NCBI RefSeq assembly: GCF_036404135.1 | Contig: NZ_DASWPE010000125.1 | Coordinates: forward strand, 1 to 64,000 | Direction of reading: 5' to 3' | From: Rhodopseudomonas_A sp036404135 | GTDB taxonomy: Bacteria; Pseudomonadota; Alphaproteobacteria; Rhizobiales; Xanthobacteraceae | DNA: 64,000 nucleotides | Shown: piece by piece, positions 34,064 to 43,054 of the stretch | Layout of the letters: each line of letters opens with the position of its first letter | Numbering within the stretch: position 1 is the stretch's first letter | The notes under the pieces: generated by a model | What the model was told of the DNA's origin: nothing | What the model saw: the letters and a program-made list of their open reading frames with translations, nothing else | Databases searched by the model: none | Translations under genes and position numbers: made by a program

Positions 34064-34522
34064 ATGATGCGTCCCTCGCTGTTGCTGCGCTCCGCGCTTT
34101 TTGCCGCTGCCGTCCCGTTCGCGGCTTACGCCGCCGAAGGCGCCGGCAAGGACGACGCCGTGGCGATGGTGAAGAGCGCGGTCAACTTCATCAAGGCGCA
34201 GGGGCCGGACCAGGCCTATACGGCGATCAGCGACAAGACCGGCAAATTCGTCGCCGGCGACCTCTACGTCGTGGTCTATCAGCTCGACGGCAAGGTGCTG
34301 GCGCACGGCTCCAACCAGAAATTCGTCGGCAAGGACATGATCGACGCCCAGGACGTCGACGGCAAGCTGTATGTGAAGGAACGGGTCGAACTCGCCGCCA
34401 AGCAGCCGTCGTTCTGGCAGGATTATAAATTCGTCAATCCGGTCAGCAAGAAGGTCGAGCCGAAGCAGATGTATTGCGAGAAGTTGGACAACACCGCGGT
34501 CTGTGCCGGGATCTACAAGTAA
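34064..34522 (+). CDS. Secreted single-Cache-domain protein
   Basis: A 152-residue periplasmic protein: a signal peptide (MRPSLLLRSALFAAAVPFAAYAAE) followed by one Cache sensor domain (AVAMVKSAVNFIKAQG, YVVVYQLDGKVLAHGSNQKFVGKD, KFVNPVSKKVEPKQMYCEK). Two Cys near the end could form a disulfide. The ATG at 34064 suits the GGAG 10 bases upstream better than the in-frame ATG at 34055. It ends 49 bp before a chemoreceptor gene and may bind a ligand on behalf of that receptor. Confidence 0.85.
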   Translation: MMRPSLLLRSALFAAAVPFAAYAAEGAGKDDAVAMVKSAVNFIKAQGPDQAYTAISDKTGKFVAGDLYVVVYQLDGKVLAHGSNQKFVGKDMIDAQDVDGKLYVKERVELAAKQPSFWQDYKFVNPVSKKVEPKQMYCEKLDNTAVCAGIYK

Positions 34523-34571
34523 CCATGGCACCGTAAGTCCGCCGCAACGACCAGACCGAGCGAAGAGTGCC

Positions 34572-36278
34572 ATGCTGAAGTTGATCAGGAACCTCGGTTT
34601 GCCGTGGAAGGTGCAGCTCGCCCCGGCTGTGCTGATCGTCGCGCTGGTGGCGGTCGGCCTCTACACCTTGCAGACGCTGAAGCTCAACCGGGCAAACGCC
34701 GACGCGCTGATCGCCGGACCCGTGCGGCAGTCCGAACTCGCCGGCGAACTGGATTCCACCTTGTGGGAAGCCCACGCCAAGCTGTATCGGCTGGCCGCGA
34801 TGGCTTCCAACGAAACCGACGCCAGCAAGATTGCCGCCGCCTCCAAGGAGGCCACCGCGGCCGCCGCCAAGGTGCCGGGCGCGCTGCAGGCGATCGAAGG
34901 CGTGTTCGACCCCGCCACGGTCAAGCCCGAGGTGCTGACCAAGCTGAAGAGCGCGGTGGCGGGCTATCTCAAGCAATCCGGCGGCGCCATCGACATGGCC
35001 GACGGCGATCCCGGCTCGGCGATGATGTTCATCAAAGGCGCGGAGCGGCATTTCGGCGAGATCGATTCGTTGACCGACCAATTGACGCTGGCCAGCAACG
35101 AAAGCCGCGATCTCGAAGTGGCGCGTTCCGGCCTCCGGCTGGAGCAGCAGCAGTCCGTGCTGCTGGCGATCCTGGTGGCGGTGGCGCTCATCGGCGTGCT
35201 GGTCTCGTTCCTGATCGGCCGCGATATTTCCCGCCCGGTGGTGGTGATGGCGCGGGCGATGCGCGAACTCGCCAGTGGCAATTTCGCCGTGCAATTGCCC
35301 GGCCTCGATCGTCACGACGAGGTCGGCCAGATGGCCCGCGCCGTCGAGGAGTTCAAGATTCAGGCTTCCGCCAAGGCCGCGCGCGAGGTCGCCGAGCGCG
35401 AGGACAAGACCCGCGAATTGGCTGCCGCGCGTCGCGTCGAGCTGCACGATCTCGCCGAGCGTTTCGAAGCCGCGGTCGGCGAGATCATCGAAAACGTCGG
35501 CACCGCGTCGGGCGAATTGGAAAGCTCGGCGGTGGTTCTGGCGAAAAGCAGCGCCGCGACGCAGCAGCTCAGCACCGTGGTCACCGCGGCCTCGGAAGAA
35601 ACCTCGAGCAATGTGCAATCGGTGGCCGACGCCACCGAGCAGATGGCGGCCTCGATCAGCGCGATCGGCAGCCAGGTGCAATTGTCCGGCAAGATCACCG
35701 ACGAGGCGGTGCAACAGGCGCAACAGACCGACGCCCGTATCGCCAAGCTGGCGCTGGCCGCCGGCCGGATCGGCGACGTCACCGAGATGATCGCCAAGAT
35801 CGCAGCGCAAACCAATCTGCTGGCGCTCAACGCCACGATCGAATCCGCCCGCGCCGGCGAGGCCGGTCGCGGCTTTGCCGTGGTGGCGCAGGAGGTCAAG
35901 GAGCTGGCGCAGCAGACCGCGCAGGCCACCGGCGAGATCAGCGCGCAGATCGCCGAGATGCAGGCCGCGACGGAGGAATCGGTGCTGGCGATCAAGGAAA
36001 TCGGCGGCACCATCGCCCGGGTCTCGGGCATCGCCGCGACCATCGCGGCGTCGATCGAGGCGCAGGGCGCCGCCACCCGCGACATCGCCCGCAACGTGCA
36101 GCAGGCGGCGATCGGCACCACCCAGGTCGCCAACAATATCGGCGACGTCAGCCGCGGCGCCACCGACATCGGCTCGGCCTCCTCGCAGGTGCTGTCGTCG
36201 GCGCAGCTGTTGTCGAGCGAGAACAAGCGGCTGAAGGCCGAGGTGCACAAGTTCCTGGCGACCGTCAGGGTCGCCTAA
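34572..36278 (+). CDS. Methyl-accepting chemotaxis protein
   Basis: A 568-residue chemoreceptor. A membrane segment (VQLAPAVLIVALVAVGLYTL) is followed by a helical periplasmic domain (about 40-190), a second membrane segment (LLAILVAVALIGVLVSFLIG), HAMP, and a signalling domain with the hairpin-tip sequence EMIAKIAAQTNLLALNATIESARAGEAGRGFAVVAQEVK split over residues 410-450. The C-terminus (HKFLATVRVA) lacks a CheR-docking pentapeptide. The separate Cache gene just upstream suggests a two-part sensor. Downstream is eutB. Confidence 0.93.
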   Translation: MLKLIRNLGLPWKVQLAPAVLIVALVAVGLYTLQTLKLNRANADALIAGPVRQSELAGELDSTLWEAHAKLYRLAAMASNETDASKIAAASKEATAAAAKVPGALQAIEGVFDPATVKPEVLTKLKSAVAGYLKQSGGAIDMADGDPGSAMMFIKGAERHFGEIDSLTDQLTLASNESRDLEVARSGLRLEQQQSVLLAILVAVALIGVLVSFLIGRDISRPVVVMARAMRELASGNFAVQLPGLDRHDEVGQMARAVEEFKIQASAKAAREVAEREDKTRELAAARRVELHDLAERFEAAVGEIIENVGTASGELESSAVVLAKSSAATQQLSTVVTAASEETSSNVQSVADATEQMAASISAIGSQVQLSGKITDEAVQQAQQTDARIAKLALAAGRIGDVTEMIAKIAAQTNLLALNATIESARAGEAGRGFAVVAQEVKELAQQTAQATGEISAQIAEMQAATEESVLAIKEIGGTIARVSGIAATIAASIEAQGAATRDIARNVQQAAIGTTQVANNIGDVSRGATDIGSASSQVLSSAQLLSSENKRLKAEVHKFLATVRVA

Positions 36279-36346
36279 CGCGCGCTCCGATGATAGTTTG
36301 CGGCCAAGCCGTCGCGCGCGGGCGCGGCGGCCGGTTCGGAGCCGCC

Positions 36347-37729
36347 ATGGTCTATCGCCACACCATCGATCATCACAGCTTTGTCTTCGCCGATCTGCGC
36401 GATCTGCTGGCCAAGGCGACGCCGGCGCGCTCCGGTGATCGTCTCGCCGGGCTCGCCGCCGACAGCGCCGAACAGATGATCGCCGCACGGATGGCGCTGG
36501 CCGAGCTGCCGTTGCGGCAGTTTCTCACCGAGGCGGTGGTGCCTTACGAGACCGACGAGGTGACGCGGCTGATCATCGATAGCCATGATGCCGCGGCGTT
36601 CGCGCCGATCGCGGCGCTGACCGTCGGCGGCTTTCGCGACTGGCTGCTGTCGGAGGCCACAACGCCCGCGGCGCTGGCCGGCATTGCGGCCGGGGTGACG
36701 CCGGAAATGGCCGCGGCGGCCGCCAAGCTGATGCGCAACCAGGATCTGATTCTGGTGGCGAAGAAATGCGCGGTGATCACCCGGTTTCGCAATACCATCG
36801 GACTGCCCGGCCGCATGAGCGTGCGGCTGCAACCGAATCATCCGTTCGACGACGAACGCGCGATCACCGCCTCGATCGTCGACGGGCTGCTGCTCGGATC
36901 GGGCGACGCCTGCATCGGCATCAATCCGGCCTGCGACGATCCGGCGGTGCTCGGCCGGCTGGTGCAACTGCTCGACGACGTGATCGGCCGGCTGCAGATC
37001 CCGACGCAGAGCTGCGTCTTGACCCACGTCACCACTACGCTGGCGCTGATCGAACAGGGCCTGCCGGTCGATCTGGTATTTCAGTCGATCGCCGGCACCG
37101 AGGCCGCCAACCGCAGCTTCGGCATCGACCTGGCGCTCTTGAAACAGGCGCATGATGCCGGGCTGTCGCTGGCGCGCGGCAGCGTCGGCAACAATGTGAT
37201 GTATTTCGAGACCGGGCAGGGCTCGGCGCTGTCCGCCAACGCCCATCACGGCGTCGACCAGCAGACCTGCGAGGCTCGCGCCTATGCGGTGGCGCGCGCC
37301 TTCGATCCGCTGTTGGTCAACAGCGTGGTCGGTTTCATCGGGCCGGAGTACCTCGCCGACGGCAAACAGATCATCCGCGCCGGGCTGGAGGATCATTTCT
37401 GCGGCAAGCTGCTCGGCCTGCCGCTCGGCGTCGACATCTGCTACACCAACCACGCCGAGGCCGACCAGGACGACATGGATACTTTGCTGACCTGCCTCGC
37501 CGCCGCCGGCGTCACTTTCATCATGGGGATACCGGGCGCCGACGACGTGATGCTGAACTACCAGTCGACATCGTTCCACGATGCGCTCTATGTCCGCGAG
37601 CTGTTCGGGCTCAAGCGCGCGCCGGAATTCGACGCCTGGCTGCAGCGCAGCGGGCTCGCCGGCGCGGATTTCCGGCTCACCGAGCCCGAACTGCTGCTGC
37701 CGGAATTCGCCGCGCGGCTGATCGCCTGA
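36347..37729 (+). CDS. eutB: Ethanolamine ammonia-lyase large subunit
   Basis: A 460-residue EutB, the large catalytic subunit of the adenosylcobalamin-dependent enzyme that turns ethanolamine into acetaldehyde and ammonia. Recognisable segments are the N-terminal FADLRDLLAKATPARSGD, DLILVAKKCAVITRFRNTIG, GSGDACIGINPACD, and FQSIAGTEAANRSFGIDLALL. The ATG at 36347 has GGAG 5 bases before. EutC is not adjacent: hpnP lies between. No microcompartment, reactivase (EutA) or cobalamin adenosyltransferase gene is nearby, so this is a minimal EutBC system. Confidence 0.95.
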   Translation: MVYRHTIDHHSFVFADLRDLLAKATPARSGDRLAGLAADSAEQMIAARMALAELPLRQFLTEAVVPYETDEVTRLIIDSHDAAAFAPIAALTVGGFRDWLLSEATTPAALAGIAAGVTPEMAAAAAKLMRNQDLILVAKKCAVITRFRNTIGLPGRMSVRLQPNHPFDDERAITASIVDGLLLGSGDACIGINPACDDPAVLGRLVQLLDDVIGRLQIPTQSCVLTHVTTTLALIEQGLPVDLVFQSIAGTEAANRSFGIDLALLKQAHDAGLSLARGSVGNNVMYFETGQGSALSANAHHGVDQQTCEARAYAVARAFDPLLVNSVVGFIGPEYLADGKQIIRAGLEDHFCGKLLGLPLGVDICYTNHAEADQDDMDTLLTCLAAAGVTFIMGIPGADDVMLNYQSTSFHDALYVRELFGLKRAPEFDAWLQRSGLAGADFRLTEPELLLPEFAARLIA

Positions 37730-37862
37730 CGGCAGCCGGCGCATTGAACCGCAGCCGTCGCAGTCGCGACTGACGCAACGATGCCGCCATAATCTTGAGG
37801 AATTTCTGGCCCAGTCTGGGCAGCCATGCTTAATTACGGTGGCTCAGCGGTTCTCGATGCGT

Positions 37863-37887
37863 GGAACGGTTCGGCACACTGCGGATT
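37863..37887 (+). promoter_or_regulatory. Possible EcfG-type promoter of hpnP
   Basis: GGAAC at 37863-37867, then 16 bases, then GATT at 37884-37887. The general-stress sigma factor EcfG recognises GGAAC-N16/17-CGTT, so the -35 is exact and the -10 is imperfect. hpnP of R. palustris TIE-1 is known to be EcfG-controlled. The 262-bp gap between eutB and hpnP shows no other gene. Confidence 0.4.
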
Positions 37888-37991
37888 GCCTTGGCGTCAA
37901 GCATTTGCCACCTCTCCCAAGACTCGCGAGAATCGCGCTGGACGAACCGGGAGTTGCCGCGGGTCGATGAGTTTGTTGCAGGGGGAGTCCG

Positions 37992-39578
37992 ATGAGAGCT
38001 GAAGGTGGCCAGACGGCCCGACGCATCCTGTGCGTGTTTCCGCGTTACACCTCCTCATTCGGCACCTTCGAACACGCCTATCCGCTGACCGACGGGGTGC
38101 AGGCGTTCATGCCGCCGCAGGGCATTCTGGTGATCGCGGCCTATCTGCCGGAGAACTGGGAGGTCCGCTTCGTCGACGAAAACATCCGCGTCGCCTCGGC
38201 GGAGGATTTCCAATGGGCCGAGGCGGTGTTCGTCTCCGGCATGCACATCCAGCGCAACCAGATGAACGACATCTGCCGGCGCGCCCACGCCTATGATCTC
38301 GCGGTGGCGATCGGCGGCCCCTCGGTCAGCGCCTGTCCGGATCATTATCCGAGCTTCGATTATCTGCACATCGGCGAGCTCGGCGACGCCACCGATCAAT
38401 TGATCGCGCGGCTGGCGCGCGATCCGTCGCGGCCGGATCAGCAGGTGGTGCTGCAGACCGAAGACCGCCTCGACATGACGCTGTTTCCGATCCCGGCCTA
38501 TGAGCTCGCCGAATGCGGCAAGTATTTCCTCGGCAGCGTGCAATATTCCAGCGGTTGCCCGTATCAATGCGAGTTTTGCGACATTCCAGGACTCTACGGC
38601 CGCAATCCGCGGCTGAAGACCCCGGAGCAGATCGTCACCGAACTCGACCGCATGCTGGAATGCGGCATCCAGGGCTCGGTGTATTTCGTCGACGACAATT
38701 TCATCGGCAACCGCAAGGCCGCGCTCGACTTGCTGCCGCATCTTGTCGAATGGCAGAAGCGGACCGGGTTTTCGATCCGGCTGGCCTGCGAGGCCACGCT
38801 GAATATCGCCAAGCGGCCGGAAATCCTGCAATTGATGCGCGAGGCCTATTTCGTCACGGTGTTCTGCGGCATCGAGACCCCGGAGCCCGAGGCGCTGCGG
38901 GCGATGCACAAGGACCACAACATGATGGTCCCGATCATGGAGGCGATCGAGACGCTGAACGGTTACGGGCTCGAGGTGGTATCGGGAATCATTCTCGGGC
39001 TCGACACCGACAAGCCGGAGACCGGCGCCAATCTGCTGCACTTCATCGCGCAGTCGCAGATCCCGCTGCTCACCATCAATCTGTTGCAGGCGCTGCCGAA
39101 GACGCCGCTGTGGGACCGGCTGGAGCGCGAGCATCGCCTGGTCGTCGACGAGGATCGCGATTCCAACGTCGATTTCCTGCTGCCCTATGACGACGTGGTG
39201 GCGACCTGGAAGGACTGCATGGCGGAGGCCTATCAGCCGGACAAGCTGCTGGCGCGCTTCGAATATCAAATCCAGCACACCTACGGCAACCGGCGCCCGC
39301 TGCCGGCGTCGCCGCAGCGCGCGTCATGGGCCAACATCAAGCGCGGCCTGATCATGCTGCGCAACGTGCTCTGGCAGGTCGGCGTCAAGGGCGATTATCG
39401 GCGGGCGTTCTGGAAGTTTGCCTGGCAGCGGCTGCGCCGCGGCGAGATCGAGCATTTTCTCAGCGTCATCTTGGTGGCGCATCATCTGATCGTGTACGCC
39501 CGCAAAGCCTGCATCGGGCAGGCCGCCGCATCGAATTATTCACTGCGGCTCAGCCAGGCCTCGGTGCCTGCCGAATGA
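37992..39578 (+). CDS. hpnP: Hopanoid C-2 methylase (cobalamin-binding radical SAM)
   Basis: A 528-residue HpnP, which methylates the A ring of hopanoids at C-2 with SAM and cobalamin. The N-terminal B12-binding-like part begins RILCVFPRYTSSFGTFEHAYPL and includes PPQGILVIAAYLPENWEV. The radical SAM cluster Cys189, Cys193 and Cys196 lie in GCPYQCEFCDIPGLYGRNPR. GGGGGAG lies 5-6 bases before the ATG. It stands between eutB and eutC, about 4.5 kb from the main hopanoid genes. Alternative class: another B12 radical SAM protein, but sequence start, length and context fit HpnP well. Confidence 0.92.
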   Translation: MRAEGGQTARRILCVFPRYTSSFGTFEHAYPLTDGVQAFMPPQGILVIAAYLPENWEVRFVDENIRVASAEDFQWAEAVFVSGMHIQRNQMNDICRRAHAYDLAVAIGGPSVSACPDHYPSFDYLHIGELGDATDQLIARLARDPSRPDQQVVLQTEDRLDMTLFPIPAYELAECGKYFLGSVQYSSGCPYQCEFCDIPGLYGRNPRLKTPEQIVTELDRMLECGIQGSVYFVDDNFIGNRKAALDLLPHLVEWQKRTGFSIRLACEATLNIAKRPEILQLMREAYFVTVFCGIETPEPEALRAMHKDHNMMVPIMEAIETLNGYGLEVVSGIILGLDTDKPETGANLLHFIAQSQIPLLTINLLQALPKTPLWDRLEREHRLVVDEDRDSNVDFLLPYDDVVATWKDCMAEAYQPDKLLARFEYQIQHTYGNRRPLPASPQRASWANIKRGLIMLRNVLWQVGVKGDYRRAFWKFAWQRLRRGEIEHFLSVILVAHHLIVYARKACIGQAAASNYSLRLSQASVPAE

Positions 39579-39588
39579 AACGCCTGCG

Positions 39589-40377
39589 ATGACCACGCAA
39601 CCGCCGCCCTCTCCGCTGCCATCGCTGCGCGACCTGCGCCGGCTGACGCCCGCGCGGGTCGGGCTCGGCCGCGCCGGCGGCAGCCTGCCGACCCAGGCGT
39701 TGCTGGACTTCACCCTGGATCATGCCCGCGCCCGCGACGCGGTGCATTCGGCGTTCGACAGCGAACGGCTCGCCGCCGAGCTTTCGGCGTTGGGGCTTGC
39801 GAGCTGCGAGGTGTCGAGCCGCGTCCGCGGCCGCCACGATTATCTGGTGCGGCCCGACCTTGGCCGGCAACTCGACCCGGCGTCGCGCGATGTGCTTGCG
39901 GCGTTTGGCGGCGCTTGCGACCTGGCGCTGATGGTCGGCGACGGATTGTCGCCCACCGCGGTCAACGCCCGCGCCGTCGAGGTGGTGCGCGCGTTGCTGC
40001 CGCGGCTGGCTGCGGCGCAAATCCGACTCGGCGCGGTGGCGGTGGCGACCGGTGCGCGGGTGGCGCTCGGCGACGAGATCGGCGTGCTGCTCGGGGCGCG
40101 GATGGTGCTGGTGCTGATCGGCGAACGGCCGGGAATGTCGGCGCCGGCCAGCATGGGTGCCTATCTGACCTTCGGGCCGCGGCCGGGGCTCACCGATGCC
40201 GAACGCAACTGCGTCTCCAATATTCACGCCGCCGGCATCAGCAATGACGAGGCGGCGTTCAAGATCGGCTGGCTGGTGCGTGAGAGTTTTGCGCGGCAGA
40301 TCTCCGGCGTCGCGCTGAAGGACGACAGCGCCTTGCAGGGACCTGACGCCGCCACGCCCCTGGTCGAGCGCAGGTGA
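39589..40377 (+). CDS. eutC: Ethanolamine ammonia-lyase small subunit
   Basis: A 262-residue EutC, partner of EutB. Typical are LRRLTPARVGLGRAGGSLPTQALLDFTLDHARARDAVH, read in parts from residue 10, then LMVGDGLSPTAVN, VLIGERPGMSAPASMGAYLTF and ERNCVSNIHAAGISNDEAA. It starts 10 bp after hpnP, so the two are surely cotranscribed. Its separation from eutB by hpnP is unusual for two subunits of one enzyme. Confidence 0.95.
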   Translation: MTTQPPPSPLPSLRDLRRLTPARVGLGRAGGSLPTQALLDFTLDHARARDAVHSAFDSERLAAELSALGLASCEVSSRVRGRHDYLVRPDLGRQLDPASRDVLAAFGGACDLALMVGDGLSPTAVNARAVEVVRALLPRLAAAQIRLGAVAVATGARVALGDEIGVLLGARMVLVLIGERPGMSAPASMGAYLTFGPRPGLTDAERNCVSNIHAAGISNDEAAFKIGWLVRESFARQISGVALKDDSALQGPDAATPLVERR

Positions 40378-40559
40378 CAAACCTCGCTGCCCCATGCGGC
40401 CGGCGCCGCGCCGCCTGCTTGCCGGACCTGATCGACACCTGCTAGACCGTGTCGTGGCGTTTTATCGCTTGTTTTCAAGGACTAACGCGGGTTCGGCGGC
40501 GTCGCATTGATGCCCCGAAAAGCTGCTAGGTCGCAGACGCCGACAGGACGGGATAGTGT

Positions 40560-42935
40560 ATGCTTGATAAGAACGCCAACGGATCCGACGTTGAGGAATT
40601 GAAGCGCCGGTCGGTCAGCATCGCCTTCGGCATCGAGCGGCTGGGGCTGATCGCGGTGAAGACCCCGATCCTGTCCTGCATCATTCTGCTGGCCCTGGTG
40701 GTCGCCGCGATCTTCGGCATCGAGCGGATCAAGATCGACGATTCGCTGAGCCAGTTGTTTCGCTCCAATTCCAAGGAATATCGCCAGTACGAGGAAGTCA
40801 CCAAGCGCTTTCCCTCCACCGAATTCGACGTGCTGGTGGTGGTCGAAGGCAAGACGCTGCTGGAACGCGACAACCTGGAAAAAGTCCGCGACCTCGTCAC
40901 CGACCTGCAACTCGTGGAGGGCACGCGAGGCCTGATCTCGCTGTTTTCGGCGCGGCAGGCGCCGGCGCCCGGCAAGCTGCCGGCGGCGCTGTTTCCTAAC
41001 GAATTGCCCGAGGGCGCCGACTACGCCAAATTCATCGAGACCGTGAAGAGCAACGAAATCATCCGCGGCAAGCTGTTGTCGGAAGATGGCACGCTGGCGC
41101 TGATCGTGCTGTCGCTCGATCCCGAGGTGGTCGGCAACAACCGGCTCAACAAAACCGTCGGCGAAATCCGCAAGATCATGACCGACGATCTCGCCGACAC
41201 CGGACTGTCCAAGCAATTGTCCGGCGTGCCGGTGATGCAGCTCGAAATCCGCAACGCGGTCGAGCGCGACGGGCTTATCTACAACGTCGCGGGCATTTTG
41301 GCCGGCTGCCTGATCGCGATCATCTTCTTCCGCAAGGTGTCGTTCATGATCGTGGCGGCGTTTCCGCCGCTGTTGGCGATCCTGCTGGCGCTCGGCGTAT
41401 TGGGCTGGGCCGGTTTCAGCCTCAACATGTTTCTCAACGTGATGACGCCGCTGATCATGGTGATCAGCTTCTCGGATTCGATGCAGCTGACCTTTGCCGC
41501 GCGCGATCGATTGCTGGCCGGCGAGGATCGCTTCACGGCGTTTCGCAACGCCGTGCTGGTGGTCGGGCCGGCCTGCGTCTTGACCCATGCCACCGCCGGA
41601 ATTTCGTTTCTGGCGTTGCAGTTCTCGGATTCCGACCTGATCCGCGCGTTCGGCGAGGCTGGGCTCGCCGCCACCGTCATCGCGCTGATCGCGGTGTTGT
41701 CGCTGGTGCCGGTGTTCGGCGTGCTGTTGGTGCGCAACGAGCAGGTGTTCGCCGCGAAATTCCAGGCTGCCGACGCCGGCGTCAACGCGCTGCGGCGGTT
41801 CTGCTACTGGATCGCGGTGCGGATGGTCGGCCGCCCCGGGCTGTTCAGCCTGATCGCGGTGATCGTGGTCGGCGGCCTGGCGGTGATCTATGCCAATCTG
41901 GAGCCGCGCTATCGGCTGGCCGATCAGGTGCCGGACAAGCAGCAGGCGGTCGAGGCCTCCGGTCGGCTCGACGCCAAGCTCACCGGCGCCAACCCGATCG
42001 ACATCCTGGTCGAATTCCCCAAGGGCGAGACGCTGTATTCGCCGGAAACCCTGCAGACCATCGCCGACGTCCACGCCATGGTGGAAAAGCAGGCCGGCGT
42101 CGGCAACGTCTGGTCGCTGGAAACCCTGCGGCGCTGGCTCGCCGAGAAGGCCGGCAGCTCCGACGTCGCGACGCTGCAGCAATACGTCAACGTGATCCCG
42201 GAGCATCTGGTGCGCCGCTTCATCTCCGCCGACCAGACCGCGGTGGTGGTGTCCGGGCGGGTGCCGGACCTCGACTCCAGCGAAATCCTGCCGGTGGTGG
42301 AGAAGCTCGACACATCGCTCGACGCGGTGCGCAGCAAACACCCCGGCTATGAGGTGGCGGTCACCGGGCTGTCGGCGATCGCGGCGCGCAACTCGGCCAA
42401 CATGATCCAGAAGCTCAATCGCGGCCTGACCATCGAATTCGCGCTGGTCGCGGTGTTCATCGGGCTGGCGTTCCGCTCCTTCGTGGTGATGTTCGCCTGC
42501 ATCCTGCCCGGCATCTTCCCGGTGGTGCTGTCCGGCACCGTGCTGTGGGCACTCGGCGAGGGGCTGCAATTTGCCAGCGTGGTGGCGCTGACGGTGTCGT
42601 TCGGGCTGGGCCTTTCCGCCACCATCCACTTCCTCAACCGCTTGCGGCTGGAGGACCGCCCCGGCGTCGGCTCGGCGCAGGCGGTGGAGCGCGCCACGGT
42701 GCTGGTCGGTCCGGCTTTGATCCTGACCACGGTGGTCTTGGCCTGCGGCCTGGTGGTGACGGTGTTTTCCGATCTGCCGTCGCTGCGGCTGTTCGGCTGG
42801 CTGAGCGCCTTTGCGATGGTCGCAGCATTGGTCGCGGATCTGTTCATCCTGCGGCCGACCGCGATGTTCCTGATCACGCTGTCGCAGCGGCTCAGCGCCG
42901 CGATGCATCGCAGCCCGAAGCCCGGCCAGCTGTAA
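40560..42935 (+). CDS. HpnN-like RND/MMPL family transporter
   Basis: A 791-residue inner-membrane protein with two similar halves: a membrane segment (PILSCIILLALVVAAIFGI), a large periplasmic loop, and a block of five or six segments (for example LAGCLIAIIFFRKVSFMIVAAFPPLLA read from residue 248), repeated in the second half. This is the MMPL/RND layout also seen in hopanoid transporter HpnN at 52.6 kb, which is about 75 residues longer. It lies 180 bp after eutC. A hopanoid or other lipid substrate is inferred from context only. A terminator follows it. Confidence 0.87.
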   Translation: MLDKNANGSDVEELKRRSVSIAFGIERLGLIAVKTPILSCIILLALVVAAIFGIERIKIDDSLSQLFRSNSKEYRQYEEVTKRFPSTEFDVLVVVEGKTLLERDNLEKVRDLVTDLQLVEGTRGLISLFSARQAPAPGKLPAALFPNELPEGADYAKFIETVKSNEIIRGKLLSEDGTLALIVLSLDPEVVGNNRLNKTVGEIRKIMTDDLADTGLSKQLSGVPVMQLEIRNAVERDGLIYNVAGILAGCLIAIIFFRKVSFMIVAAFPPLLAILLALGVLGWAGFSLNMFLNVMTPLIMVISFSDSMQLTFAARDRLLAGEDRFTAFRNAVLVVGPACVLTHATAGISFLALQFSDSDLIRAFGEAGLAATVIALIAVLSLVPVFGVLLVRNEQVFAAKFQAADAGVNALRRFCYWIAVRMVGRPGLFSLIAVIVVGGLAVIYANLEPRYRLADQVPDKQQAVEASGRLDAKLTGANPIDILVEFPKGETLYSPETLQTIADVHAMVEKQAGVGNVWSLETLRRWLAEKAGSSDVATLQQYVNVIPEHLVRRFISADQTAVVVSGRVPDLDSSEILPVVEKLDTSLDAVRSKHPGYEVAVTGLSAIAARNSANMIQKLNRGLTIEFALVAVFIGLAFRSFVVMFACILPGIFPVVLSGTVLWALGEGLQFASVVALTVSFGLGLSATIHFLNRLRLEDRPGVGSAQAVERATVLVGPALILTTVVLACGLVVTVFSDLPSLRLFGWLSAFAMVAALVADLFILRPTAMFLITLSQRLSAAMHRSPKPGQL

Positions 42936-42958
42936 ACGTCGCGCCGCAAGGCAAAACA

Positions 42959-43004
42959 AAAGCGCGGCCGAGAAAGACGACCACGCCAATCTCGACCGCG
43001 CTTT
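42959..43004. terminator. Bidirectional terminator between convergent genes
   Basis: AAAGCGCGG and CCGCGCTTT pair exactly, with CGAG/CTCG extending the stem, around a 20-base loop. A-rich and T-rich ends on both sides let it work for the RND gene on the plus strand and the exported protein gene on the minus strand. Confidence 0.65.
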
Positions 43005-43054
43005 CAGATCGTCGGAGCACGGCGCCGGGAGATTCCCCGCGCGGCGCGGCCGGC

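Noticed and set aside
36279..37991. Cobalamin riboswitch upstream of eutB or hpnP
   Set aside because: Both genes use B12, but no B12-box-like conserved element was recognised in the 68-bp or 262-bp gaps.
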